From NCBI GenBank assembly GCA_023231075.1, contig JALNWC010000165.1:1-6300 (forward strand): 6,300 bases of DNA, written 5' to 3'. How positions within the stretch are numbered: position 1 is the stretch's first letter; every line of letters starts with the position of its first letter. Positions 1-5,585 of this stretch are shown piece by piece. The notes below the pieces were generated by a model that did not search any database, was not told where the DNA came from, and saw only the letters and a program-made list of their open reading frames with translations. The translations under genes were made by a program, and so were the position numbers. Source of the stretch: Rhodoferax sp. GTDB lineage: Bacteria; Pseudomonadota; Gammaproteobacteria; Burkholderiales; Burkholderiaceae_C.

Positions 1-104
1 AACAGGCCCGCATTGACGCTTATTTGCGCATCAGCGTGGGCACACCCGGGCAATGTGATCAGCTGGTGGCCGCCTTGGCCAAACTTGTCGAGGCCGGAGC
101 CTGA
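1..104 (+). CDS. C-terminal end of a PLP-dependent aminotransferase, HisC-like (5' end outside window)
   Basis: Only the last 33 codons are present, read in the frame starting at base 3 and ending with TGA at 102-104. The peptide contains YLRISVGTPGQC followed by an amphipathic helix rich in Leu, Ala and Val. In fold-type I aminotransferases of the histidinol-phosphate aminotransferase family, the small C-terminal domain carries a closely similar 'LRI-S/T-V/I-GT' strand, and its Arg contacts the substrate carboxylate. That match is the whole basis for the call. HisC would make histidinol phosphate from imidazole-acetol phosphate in the cytoplasm, but related class I/II aminotransferases share this tail, so substrate specificity cannot be read here. 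The gene converges on rsgA, with 81 bp between the stop codons. No U-tract terminator follows it, only the imperfect hairpin at 138-186. Confidence 0.6.
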   Translation, partial: QARIDAYLRISVGTPGQCDQLVAALAKLVEAGA

Positions 105-137
105 GACGCAGGTTTAAACAGCCGGACATCCGACGAA

Positions 138-186
138 ATGTTGGGGTCAGAGCACGTCGCTTTGCGAGTGGTCTGACCCGCAATGT
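138..186. repeat. Long imperfect palindrome, REP-like, between convergent genes
   Basis: An outer stem GGGTCAGA (144-151) pairs with TCTGACCC (172-179) over 8 bp. After a single G/G mismatch, CAC (153-155) pairs with GTG (168-170). G156 is bulged, then TCGC (157-160) pairs with GCGA (164-167) around a TTT loop. Outside the core, TTG (141-143) can pair with CAA (181-183) if G180 bulges, and weaker pairs extend to about 138/186. The right arm reaches the first base of the rsgA stop triplet. Palindromes built on GGGGTCAGA/TCTGACCCC are, to my knowledge, a frequent dispersed repeat type in betaproteobacteria, often tied to REP-associated tyrosine transposases. That assignment is inference from one copy. 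Neither strand has a U-tract after the stem, so it is not a standard intrinsic terminator, though it could stabilise both 3' ends. Confidence 0.6.
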
Positions 187-1103
187 CAATAGCGCCGCAT
201 CTGCTTCAGTTCGGCGTATAAATCACTGTAAATCTGATAGCGGTTCACACTGATGCTGTCAGGCTTGTCGTCTGAATTCACCGCGGCAATCACGCCACAA
301 CCGGGCTCATGCAGGTGGCTGCAGTTGTAAAACTTGCAGTTTTTCACGTGCGGCTTGAGGTCTGGCATGTAGGCCGCCAACTGGGCGGGGTCGATGTGGT
401 TCAGTCCAAATTCCTGAAACCCGGGCGAATCGATCAAGGCCGTCGTCCTGGCCGCGTCCACCCAATACCAGGTGGTGCTGGTGGTGGTGTGCTTGCCGCT
501 GCTCAGGGCTTGTGACAAAACCCCAGTTTGCACCAGCGCGCCCGGAATCAGACAATTGATCAAGGTGCTTTTTCCCGCCCCCGACGGACCCAGCACCAGC
601 GTGGTTTTGCCAGCCAGGCGCTGGCTCAAGGCCGCGCGCCCCGCTGCTGCGTCCGCGAGCGACAGCGGCAACACGTCATAACCCATGTGCCGATACGGTG
701 CCAGCCAGTCCCAGGCGCGGGCAAAGGGCTCGGTGAGGTCGCTTTTGTTCAGGGCAATGATCGGGTTGATGTGCTGCTCCTCGGCGGCAATCAGGGCACG
801 GGACAACTGGCTGCTGGAAAATTCGGGCTCGGCAGCAATCAGGATCAGCACCTGGTCCAGGTTGGCGGCAAACATCTTGGTGCGCACATCGTCCTGGCGG
901 TAAAACAGGTTGCGCCGCGGCTCGATTTTCTCGATCGTGCCTTCGTCTTGCGAGGCCAGCCACAACACCCGGTCACCCACCACACCCTGGCTTTTTTTAC
1001 CGCGAGAATGGCAAATCAGGCGCTCTCCGGAGGTGTTTTCAAGCAGAAAATGACGACCGTAGTTGGCCACGATCAGGCCGGGCGCGCGTTGCGGTGCCGT
1101 CAT
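186..1103 (-). CDS. rsgA: Small ribosomal subunit biogenesis GTPase RsgA
   Basis: RsgA is a circularly permuted GTPase that binds the 30S subunit late in assembly, checks the decoding site and releases factors such as RbfA on GTP hydrolysis. The 305-residue product has all expected parts in permuted order: an N-terminal OB-fold (about 8-70), G4 NKSD (119-122), G1 P-loop GPSGAGKST (172-180), a Thr-rich switch I around GKHTTTST (203-210) and G3 DSPG (225-228). A C-terminal zinc-binding module follows, with C256, C261, H263 and C269, the same spacing as in E. coli RsgA. It is somewhat shorter than the roughly 350-residue E. coli protein, mainly because it lacks the N-terminal extension. The ATG at 1103 overlaps the dehydratase stop as ATGA, which suggests translational coupling; no strong Shine-Dalgarno is visible. 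It is the last gene of the leftward operon. Nothing essential is missing. Confidence 0.97.
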   Translation of the reverse strand: MTAPQRAPGLIVANYGRHFLLENTSGERLICHSRGKKSQGVVGDRVLWLASQDEGTIEKIEPRRNLFYRQDDVRTKMFAANLDQVLILIAAEPEFSSSQLSRALIAAEEQHINPIIALNKSDLTEPFARAWDWLAPYRHMGYDVLPLSLADAAAGRAALSQRLAGKTTLVLGPSGAGKSTLINCLIPGALVQTGVLSQALSSGKHTTTSTTWYWVDAARTTALIDSPGFQEFGLNHIDPAQLAAYMPDLKPHVKNCKFYNCSHLHEPGCGVIAAVNSDDKPDSISVNRYQIYSDLYAELKQMRRY

Positions 1104-1432
1104 ACCGGCACTGGCCTGGTAGCCCCAGGCAGCGCATCCACCGCGGCAGCAGCATCAAAGTCGGCCTGCGACAAACCGGCCACATCATGCGTGTTGTAGC
1201 GTACCGTGCAGCTGCTGAATTGCACCCTGAGCTCGGGGTGGTGATTGCGAGCCTGGGCCAGCCAGGCCACGGCATTGACAAACACCATGGTCCGGGCGAA
1301 GTCGGCAAAGCGAAAAGTTTTCTGAATCACCACCGCCGTGCCATCGCCGTCCAGCCGCCAGCCTTCCAGCTTGGCCAGTCGGGTGACCACCTCCGTGGCC
1401 GTCAAGGCGCGTCTTTGTAGTACCTGGGACAT
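1100..1432 (-). CDS. phhB: Pterin-4a-carbinolamine dehydratase (PCD/DCoH family)
   Basis: The 110-residue protein has the length and layout of the PCD family, small alpha/beta proteins that dehydrate 4a-hydroxytetrahydrobiopterin during cofactor recycling for aromatic amino acid hydroxylases. The family signature is clear: NHHPE at 63-67 (H64, H65 and P66 in the active-site loop), followed by a beta strand and THD at 81-83 with GL-S-x-x-DFD downstream. A conserved Trp (W25) sits in the 'LEGW' segment near the N terminus. The gene lies 15 bp after the protease stop and overlaps the rsgA start by 4 bp. No phenylalanine hydroxylase gene is in view, so a role in pterin recycling rather than molybdopterin metabolism or repair is inferred only from the family; phhB is the conventional symbol. 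The upstream TGAACGTGAT is at best a weak ribosome-binding site, so translation may depend on coupling. Confidence 0.9.
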   Translation of the reverse strand: MSQVLQRRALTATEVVTRLAKLEGWRLDGDGTAVVIQKTFRFADFARTMVFVNAVAWLAQARNHHPELRVQFSSCTVRYNTHDVAGLSQADFDAAAAVDALPGATRPVPV

Positions 1433-1447
1433 ATCACGTTCAGAAAA

Positions 1448-2737
1448 TCAGGCCGCCGTCGGGGCCACACCACGCATGCGCGCCAGCCGCTCCGAGGCAC
1501 CAGGGTGCGAGTAATAAAAGCGGACATACAAGGGGTCTGGCGTCAGGGTGGAGGCATTGTCTTCGTACAGCTTGAGCAGTGCCGTGGCAAGATCCCGGGC
1601 ACTGGTTTGCCGCACGGCATACGCGTCGGCTTCGAACTCGTGCTTGCGCGACACTTGTGCAAACAGTGGGGCAATGAAAAAGCCGAACACCGGCAGCGCC
1701 AGCATGAACAGCAACAGGGCCAGCGCATCATTGCTTGATGCCAGGTTGGGCTGAACCCCCAAACCCGTGTAAAACCAGACTTGCCGGGCCAAATAACCCA
1801 GCAAGGCAAAGCCCGCCAGACTCAGGGCAAACATCGACACAATGCGTTTGATGATGTGCTTGTGCTTGAAATGTCCCAGCTCATGCGCCAGCACCGCATC
1901 GACCTCGGGCGCGCTCAATTTGGCCAGCAGCGTGTCGTAAAACACCACGCGCTTGGCAGCCCCAAAGCCGGTGAAATAGGCGTTGGCGTGGGCGCTGCGT
2001 TTGCTGCCATCCATCACAAACAAACCCTTGGCAGAAAAACCGCAACGCTGCATCAAGGCCGTCACACGCGCCCTTAAGGTTTCGTCTTCCAGCGGCGCAA
2101 ACTTATTGAACAGGGGCGCAATCAGCGTCGGATAAATCACCAACAACAGCAGGTTGAAACCCATCCAGCACAACCAGGCCCACAACCACCACAGGCTGCC
2201 CGTGGCCGCCATCATCCAGAGGATCAAAGCCGCGATCGGCAGCCCGATCAAGGCGCCGATCAGGCCGGACTTGAGCAGGTCGGCCAGCCACAGCCTGAAG
2301 CTCATCTTGTTGAAACCAAAACGCTGTTCCAGCACAAAGGTCTGGTACCACGACAACGGCAAATCAATCGCGCCACTGATCACCACAAAGGCCACCAGCA
2401 AGGCCAGTTGCTGCGCCATGCCTGCGCCCAGGAACAGGGTCAGGGCCTGGTTCAGCGCCGAGAGCCCGCCCAGCAAAGTCCAGCCCAGCAGCACCGCCGC
2501 ACCCAGCGCCATCTCCAGTAGCCCGAGGCGCGCCTTGGCCACAGTGTAGTCGGCAGCTTTTTGATGGGCAGCCAAAGAAATCGTGTGCGAAAAAGCCGCC
2601 GGGACCGCCTCACGGTGTTGCGCCACATGGCGAATCTGGCGGGAACCCAGCCAAAACTTGAGCATCAGACCCAAGGTCAGCACGGCGGCAAAAACCGCGG
2701 ACAGTGAAAGTGAAGCGGAGAAAAGGGAGTCAGTCAT
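1448..2737 (-). CDS. Ste24-type M48 family membrane metalloprotease (CAAX prenyl protease 1-like)
   Basis: The start chosen is ATG at 2737, giving 429 residues (MTDSLF...). The frame stays open to 2932, but that extension lacks family character and runs antisense through the orn coding region. The protein is an integral membrane zinc protease. The catalytic HELGH motif is at 285-289, and the third zinc ligand is probably E367 in HEFEAD (366-371), with D371 beside it. Conserved Ste24 landmarks are present: the DGSKRSAHANAYFTG segment (243-257) and a C-terminal YSHP-x3-ERL (409-418). Hydrophobic segments near 8-28, 75-95, 105-125, 155-178, 184-206, 298-316 and 336-360 give the usual multi-pass topology. 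The bacterial role is probably membrane protein quality control or general endoproteolysis; bacteria of this kind have no known CAAX prenylation, so the eukaryotic name reflects homology only. It is the first gene of the operon with phhB and rsgA. Confidence 0.93.
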   Translation of the reverse strand: MTDSLFSASLSLSAVFAAVLTLGLMLKFWLGSRQIRHVAQHREAVPAAFSHTISLAAHQKAADYTVAKARLGLLEMALGAAVLLGWTLLGGLSALNQALTLFLGAGMAQQLALLVAFVVISGAIDLPLSWYQTFVLEQRFGFNKMSFRLWLADLLKSGLIGALIGLPIAALILWMMAATGSLWWLWAWLCWMGFNLLLLVIYPTLIAPLFNKFAPLEDETLRARVTALMQRCGFSAKGLFVMDGSKRSAHANAYFTGFGAAKRVVFYDTLLAKLSAPEVDAVLAHELGHFKHKHIIKRIVSMFALSLAGFALLGYLARQVWFYTGLGVQPNLASSNDALALLLFMLALPVFGFFIAPLFAQVSRKHEFEADAYAVRQTSARDLATALLKLYEDNASTLTPDPLYVRFYYSHPGASERLARMRGVAPTAA

Positions 2738-2774
2738 GGCGGGCAAGTTTAGGTCATCGGCGACAATTTGGCCC

Positions 2775-3365
2775 ATGCACCACGTCAACACCCCCACTGA
2801 ATCTGCCCCTCTGGCCAAATCGGACCTCAACCTGGTCTGGCTGGACTGCGAGATGACGGGCTTGAACCCGGAGCAGGAGCGCATCATTGAAATCGCGGTC
2901 ATCGTCACCGACGCCCATTTGACCCAGCGCATCGAAGGTCCGGTCCTGGTGATTCACCAAAGCGACGACCTGCTTGACAAGATGGACAAATGGAACAAGG
3001 GCACACACGGCAAAAGTGGCCTGATTGACAAGGTCAAGGCCGCCACCCTGACGGAAGAGGAAGCCGAGAAAATACTGCTCCATTTTCTGGCGCATTACGT
3101 GCCCAAGAGCAGCGTCCCCATGTGCGGCAACAGCATCGGCCAGGACCGGCGCTTTCTGGCCAGGTACATGCCGAAGCTGGAAGCATTTTTTCACTACCGC
3201 AATCTGGACGTGAGCACTCTCAAGGAACTTTCCAGGCGCTGGGCACCCGGCATTTACAAGAGTTTCAAAAAGAAGCAGCGGCACACCGCCTTGGCGGACG
3301 TGCATGAGTCCATTGACGAACTGGAGCACTACCGCACGCACTTCCTGAAACTGCCTCCTGAATAA
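2775..3365 (+). CDS. orn: Oligoribonuclease (DEDDh 3'-5' exoribonuclease)
   Basis: Orn degrades 2-5 nt RNA fragments, including pGpG from cyclic-di-GMP breakdown, to mononucleotides in the cytoplasm. From the ATG at 2775 the product is 196 residues, against about 181 in E. coli. The DEDDh site is intact: D24 and E26 (WLDCEMTGL), D124 in GNSIGQDRRF (118-127), H170 and D175. The family blocks HQSD (61-64), THGKSGL (77-83) and LDVSTLKEL (144-152) are also present. The start is uncertain. An in-frame ATG at 2736 has a good Shine-Dalgarno-like GGGAG at 2725-2729, but it would add 13 residues with codons unlike the rest (AGG, TCA, ATT) and overlap the divergent protease start codon by 2 bp. The 2775 start has no clear ribosome-binding site but fits the family length better. 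No terminator follows the stop. Orn is also next to rsgA in E. coli. Confidence 0.96.
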   Translation: MHHVNTPTESAPLAKSDLNLVWLDCEMTGLNPEQERIIEIAVIVTDAHLTQRIEGPVLVIHQSDDLLDKMDKWNKGTHGKSGLIDKVKAATLTEEEAEKILLHFLAHYVPKSSVPMCGNSIGQDRRFLARYMPKLEAFFHYRNLDVSTLKELSRRWAPGIYKSFKKKQRHTALADVHESIDELEHYRTHFLKLPPE

Positions 3366-3400
3366 ACTTTACAAAAAAACTAAGTAGAAACCCGAATTCA

Positions 3401-3409
3401 TGGCATAAT
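3401..3409 (+). promoter_or_regulatory. Extended -10 promoter for the DEAD-box helicase gene
   Basis: TGGCATAAT carries the TG dinucleotide one base upstream of a CATAAT hexamer (3404-3409), five of six matches to TATAAT. At a 17-bp spacing the -35 position (3381-3386, TAAGTA) is poor, which is tolerated with extended -10 elements. The surrounding 3366-3400 is locally AT-rich compared with the neighbouring genes. The transcript would start near 3415-3417, about 210 nt before the helicase ATG. No other promoter-like pair in this gap looked better. Confidence 0.5.
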
Positions 3410-3415
3410 GCGTGG

Positions 3416-3626
3416 CTTCGCTGAAATTACAGCGGATTTTGCACATCTCCCAACATTCACTGGGTCTGCAGCCGGGTTGATTCACAACCTGCCTCAAAAA
3501 GACCCCCAGCTTCTGGACCCACTCACTTTGCTGAGTCAGAGCCGGTTCCGTTTGATGGTTGATGTTTTTTAACCACCACACGGATCCACCGCACAACTTG
3601 CGGGGCTTCGCGTTTGAGGACATTCC
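3416..3626 (+). promoter_or_regulatory. Long structured 5' leader of the DEAD-box helicase mRNA
   Basis: This non-coding stretch, read from the predicted start site, holds several small hairpins. TTCGCTG (3417-3423) pairs with CAGCGGA (3430-3436) over 7 bp with one G-U, right at the 5' end. CGGGTTG (3473-3479) pairs with CAACCTG (3485-3491), again with one G-U, around a 5-nt loop. ACTCA (3521-3525) pairs with TGAGT (3532-3536). TGGTT (3556-3560) pairs with AACCA (3571-3575) around a T-rich loop containing six Ts (3565-3570). CCGCA (3589-3593) pairs with TGCGG (3599-3603) just before the ribosome-binding site. The E. coli cold-shock helicase gene csdA/deaD has a similarly long leader involved in cold regulation; a comparable role here is only inference. 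No riboswitch class was recognised. Confidence 0.4.
3616..3620 (+). promoter_or_regulatory. Ribosome-binding site of the DEAD-box helicase gene
   Basis: GAGGA lies 6 nt before the ATG at 3627 and is complementary to the 16S anti-Shine-Dalgarno. It is the clearest ribosome-binding site in the window and fixes this start. Most other genes here show weak or no Shine-Dalgarno sequences, which suggests strong independent translation of the helicase. Confidence 0.85.
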
Positions 3627-5498
3627 ATGACTGACGCTACTTTAGCGGCGGGCGAATTTTCGTCTGCCGAAATTATTTCCAACGAGATCACGCTGTTGCC
3701 CCATGACGCACCCGAAGCGGCCACGCCGGTCGCCGAAGACATTCCCAACGGTTTTGTCACCCTGGGCCTGGCGCCTGAATTGATCCAGGCCGTGAAAGAC
3801 CTGGGCTTTACCCAGCCGACCACGGTTCAGCTCAAAACCATTCCGCTGGCCATGCAGGGCGTCAGCACCGACGGCAACAGTGCCCGTTTCGTTGACCTGA
3901 TGGTCTCCAGCCAGACCGGCAGCGGCAAGACCGCCGCCTTCCTGTTGCCCGTGCTGCACACCTTGCTCAAACAACAGGAGCAAGCTGAGGCAAAAGCCCA
4001 CGCGGATTACGAGCAGGCCGTGGCCGATGCCGCCGCCAAAGGCGAGGCTCCCCCGAAGCGCGCCAAGCGCAAGGACCCCACCAACCCGCGCCACTTCAGC
4101 GCTCCCACGCCGGGCGCCCTGATCGTCTGCCCAACCCGTGAACTGGCCCAGCAAGTCGCGCACGACGCCATTGACCTGGTGCAGCATTGCCGCGGCCTGC
4201 GCGTGGCCAACATCGTCGGTGGCATGCCTTACCAGTTGCAGATTGCCAAGTTGCAGAACGCCAACCTGGTGGTGGCCACGCCGGGCCGTCTGCTCGACCT
4301 GCAGCGCTCGATGCAAATCAAGCTCGACCAGGTGCAGTTTTTGGTGGTCGATGAGGCCGACCGCATGCTGGATCTCGGCTTCTCGGATGACCTGGCAGAA
4401 ATCAACCAGCTCACCGTCGACCGCAAGCAAACCATGATGTTCAGCGCCACCTTTGCGCCGCGCATCCAGCAACTGGCCGCCCGCGTCATGCGCGAACCCC
4501 AGCGCATCACCATTGACAGCCCGCAAGAAAAACACGCCAACATCAAGCAAGTGCTGTTCTGGGCCGACAACGCCCAGCACAAGCGCAAGCTGCTGGACCA
4601 CTGGCTGCGCGACACCACCATCAACCAGGCGATCGTCTTTGCCAGCACGCAAATTGAATGCGACGGTCTGGCCAATGACCTGCAGCAAGAGGGCTTTGAC
4701 GCCGTCGCGCTGCACGGTGCCTTGAGCCAGGGCTTGCGCAACCGCCGCCTGATGGCGCTGCGTCAAGGCCAGGTGCAAATCCTGGTGGCGACCGATGTCG
4801 CTGCCCGCGGTATCGACGTGCCAACCATCACCCACGTGTTCAACTTTGGCCTGCCGATGAAGGCCGAAGACTACACCCACCGCATTGGCCGTACCGGCCG
4901 TGCTGGTCGCGACGGCCTGGCCGTGACGTTTGCCGAACTGCGTGACCGCCGCAAGATTTTTGACATCGAGTCCTTCAACCGTCAGCCCATCAAGGCCGAA
5001 GTGGTGCCGGGCCTGGAACCCAAGCAGCGTATTCCCGAGTCACGCCCCAACAGCTTTGGCGGCCGCGACAACCGTGGTGGTGGCGACTTCAACAACCGTG
5101 ACCGCAAATTTGGCGGCGGTGGCCGCAGCGGTGGTTTTGACGCGCCGCGTGGCAACTTCGACGCGCCGCGCGGTGGCTTTGCCGACCGCAATGCCAATGG
5201 CCCCCGCATGGTGGGCGCAAGCAATTTCCAGAACAACAACGGCGGCGGTTTTGCCGGCCGTGACGACCGCTCTTTTGCACCACGTGAAAATGCGCCACGT
5301 GAAGGCTTCAACTACGAACGCAAGGGCGGCTTCAACGACCGCTTTGCCGGCGACCGCAACGCGGGTGCAGCGCCTCGCGGTGATTTTGCTGCCCGCAAGC
5401 CGGCCTTCGGCAAGTCGGCATTTTCCAAACCCGCGGGTGGCGGCAAAGTGTTTGTGCCGCGTGACGCGCAAAAGCGTTTTTCCAAAAACGACCGCTGA
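3627..5498 (+). CDS. DEAD-box ATP-dependent RNA helicase (RhlE/SrmB-like) with Arg/Gly-rich tail
   Basis: The 623-residue cytoplasmic RNA helicase remodels RNA duplexes using ATP, typically in ribosome assembly, RNA decay or cold adaptation. An acidic N-terminal extension of about 40 residues precedes the core. Motifs in order: Q motif (F43, Q68), motif I SQTGSGKT (95-102, Ser in place of the usual first Ala), Ia PTRELAQQ (169-176), GG (198-199), TPGR (218-221), DEAD (242-245), SAT (273-275), motif IV near 334-340, motif V ATDVAARGID (388-397) and VI HRIGRTGRAGR (418-428). Residues 114-160, between motifs I and Ia, form an inserted charged segment: a Glu/Ala/Lys helix, then a basic KRAKRK stretch. 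The tail from about 475 is low-complexity, rich in G, R, N, F and D, with small tandem repeats, and probably binds RNA non-specifically. Exact subfamily assignment needs a tree, so I give no symbol. Confidence 0.95.
   Translation: MTDATLAAGEFSSAEIISNEITLLPHDAPEAATPVAEDIPNGFVTLGLAPELIQAVKDLGFTQPTTVQLKTIPLAMQGVSTDGNSARFVDLMVSSQTGSGKTAAFLLPVLHTLLKQQEQAEAKAHADYEQAVADAAAKGEAPPKRAKRKDPTNPRHFSAPTPGALIVCPTRELAQQVAHDAIDLVQHCRGLRVANIVGGMPYQLQIAKLQNANLVVATPGRLLDLQRSMQIKLDQVQFLVVDEADRMLDLGFSDDLAEINQLTVDRKQTMMFSATFAPRIQQLAARVMREPQRITIDSPQEKHANIKQVLFWADNAQHKRKLLDHWLRDTTINQAIVFASTQIECDGLANDLQQEGFDAVALHGALSQGLRNRRLMALRQGQVQILVATDVAARGIDVPTITHVFNFGLPMKAEDYTHRIGRTGRAGRDGLAVTFAELRDRRKIFDIESFNRQPIKAEVVPGLEPKQRIPESRPNSFGGRDNRGGGDFNNRDRKFGGGGRSGGFDAPRGNFDAPRGGFADRNANGPRMVGASNFQNNNGGGFAGRDDRSFAPRENAPREGFNYERKGGFNDRFAGDRNAGAAPRGDFAARKPAFGKSAFSKPAGGGKVFVPRDAQKRFSKNDR
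5136..5177 (+). repeat. Two tandem 21-bp units in the helicase tail (FDAPRG repeat)
   Basis: Units 5136-5156 and 5157-5177 encode FDAPRGN and FDAPRGG. They match at 16 of 21 bases, with an identical 11-base core (GACGCGCCGCG), so this looks like a recent in-frame duplication in the low-complexity tail. Such units can expand or shrink by slippage without breaking the frame. Confidence 0.8.
5277..5306 (+). repeat. Two tandem 15-bp units in the helicase tail (APRE repeat)
   Basis: Units 5277-5291 and 5292-5306 encode APREN and APREG and share 11 of 15 bases, including CCACGTGAA. The peptide echoes the APRG core of the upstream 21-bp units, which suggests the tail grew from short related modules. 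Confidence 0.6.
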
Positions 5499-5517
5499 TC
5501 AGACCTGACTGTTGACC

Positions 5518-5552
5518 AAGCCCGCTGATTGCAAAGTCAGCGGGCTTTTTTT
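5518..5552 (+). terminator. Rho-independent terminator of the DEAD-box helicase gene
   Basis: An 11-bp perfect stem, AAGCCCGCTGA (5518-5528) with TCAGCGGGCTT (5537-5547), extends by a U-G and a U-A pair to close a GCAA tetraloop (5531-5534). Seven Ts run from 5546 to 5552. It begins 19 nt after the helicase stop codon. The opposite strand lacks a U-tract at the matching place, so termination should be mainly rightward. Confidence 0.95.
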
Positions 5553-5560
5553 CGCCCAAG

Positions 5561-5583
5561 AAAAACAGGGTGAAGGGGTCACC
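5561..5583 (-). terminator. Possible weak terminator for the leftward yggT gene
   Basis: Read leftward, GGTGA (5583-5579) pairs with TCACC (5573-5569) around a 5-nt loop. Four bases later comes a run of five Ts (5565-5561). The stem is only 5 bp and the T-run is displaced, so this is a weak candidate. Its position, 2 bp past the yggT stop, is what makes it plausible. Confidence 0.35.
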
Positions 5584-5585
5584 GA

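Noticed and set aside
528..1199. A 223-codon plus-strand frame opposite rsgA
   Set aside because: It is a shadow of rsgA and the end of the dehydratase gene. The composition is Gln/Arg/Ala-rich without motifs, whereas the minus strand has full G motifs and zinc ligands.
2738..2932. 65-residue N-terminal extension of the M48 protease frame
   Set aside because: It is antisense to orn, lacks a signal or family match, and the ATG at 2737 gives the usual Ste24 N terminus starting just before the first membrane segment.
3408..3572. A 54-codon open frame (MRGFAEITADF...) inside the helicase leader, plus strand
   Set aside because: Its ATG overlaps the proposed -10 hexamer, it has no ribosome-binding site, and its third codon positions are much more AT-rich than in the neighbouring genes. 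It looks like chance in the leader.
3369..3623. An 84-residue open frame on the minus strand opposite the helicase leader
   Set aside because: No recognisable domain, no clear ribosome-binding site, and composition unlike the real genes. It is antisense to the whole leader and ends in orn's downstream AT-rich stretch.
3642..4880. A 412-codon open frame on the minus strand opposite the helicase core
   Set aside because: Long antisense frames are expected opposite GC-rich, codon-biased genes. The translation is His/Gln/Gly/Val-rich with no domain, while the plus strand encodes every helicase motif.
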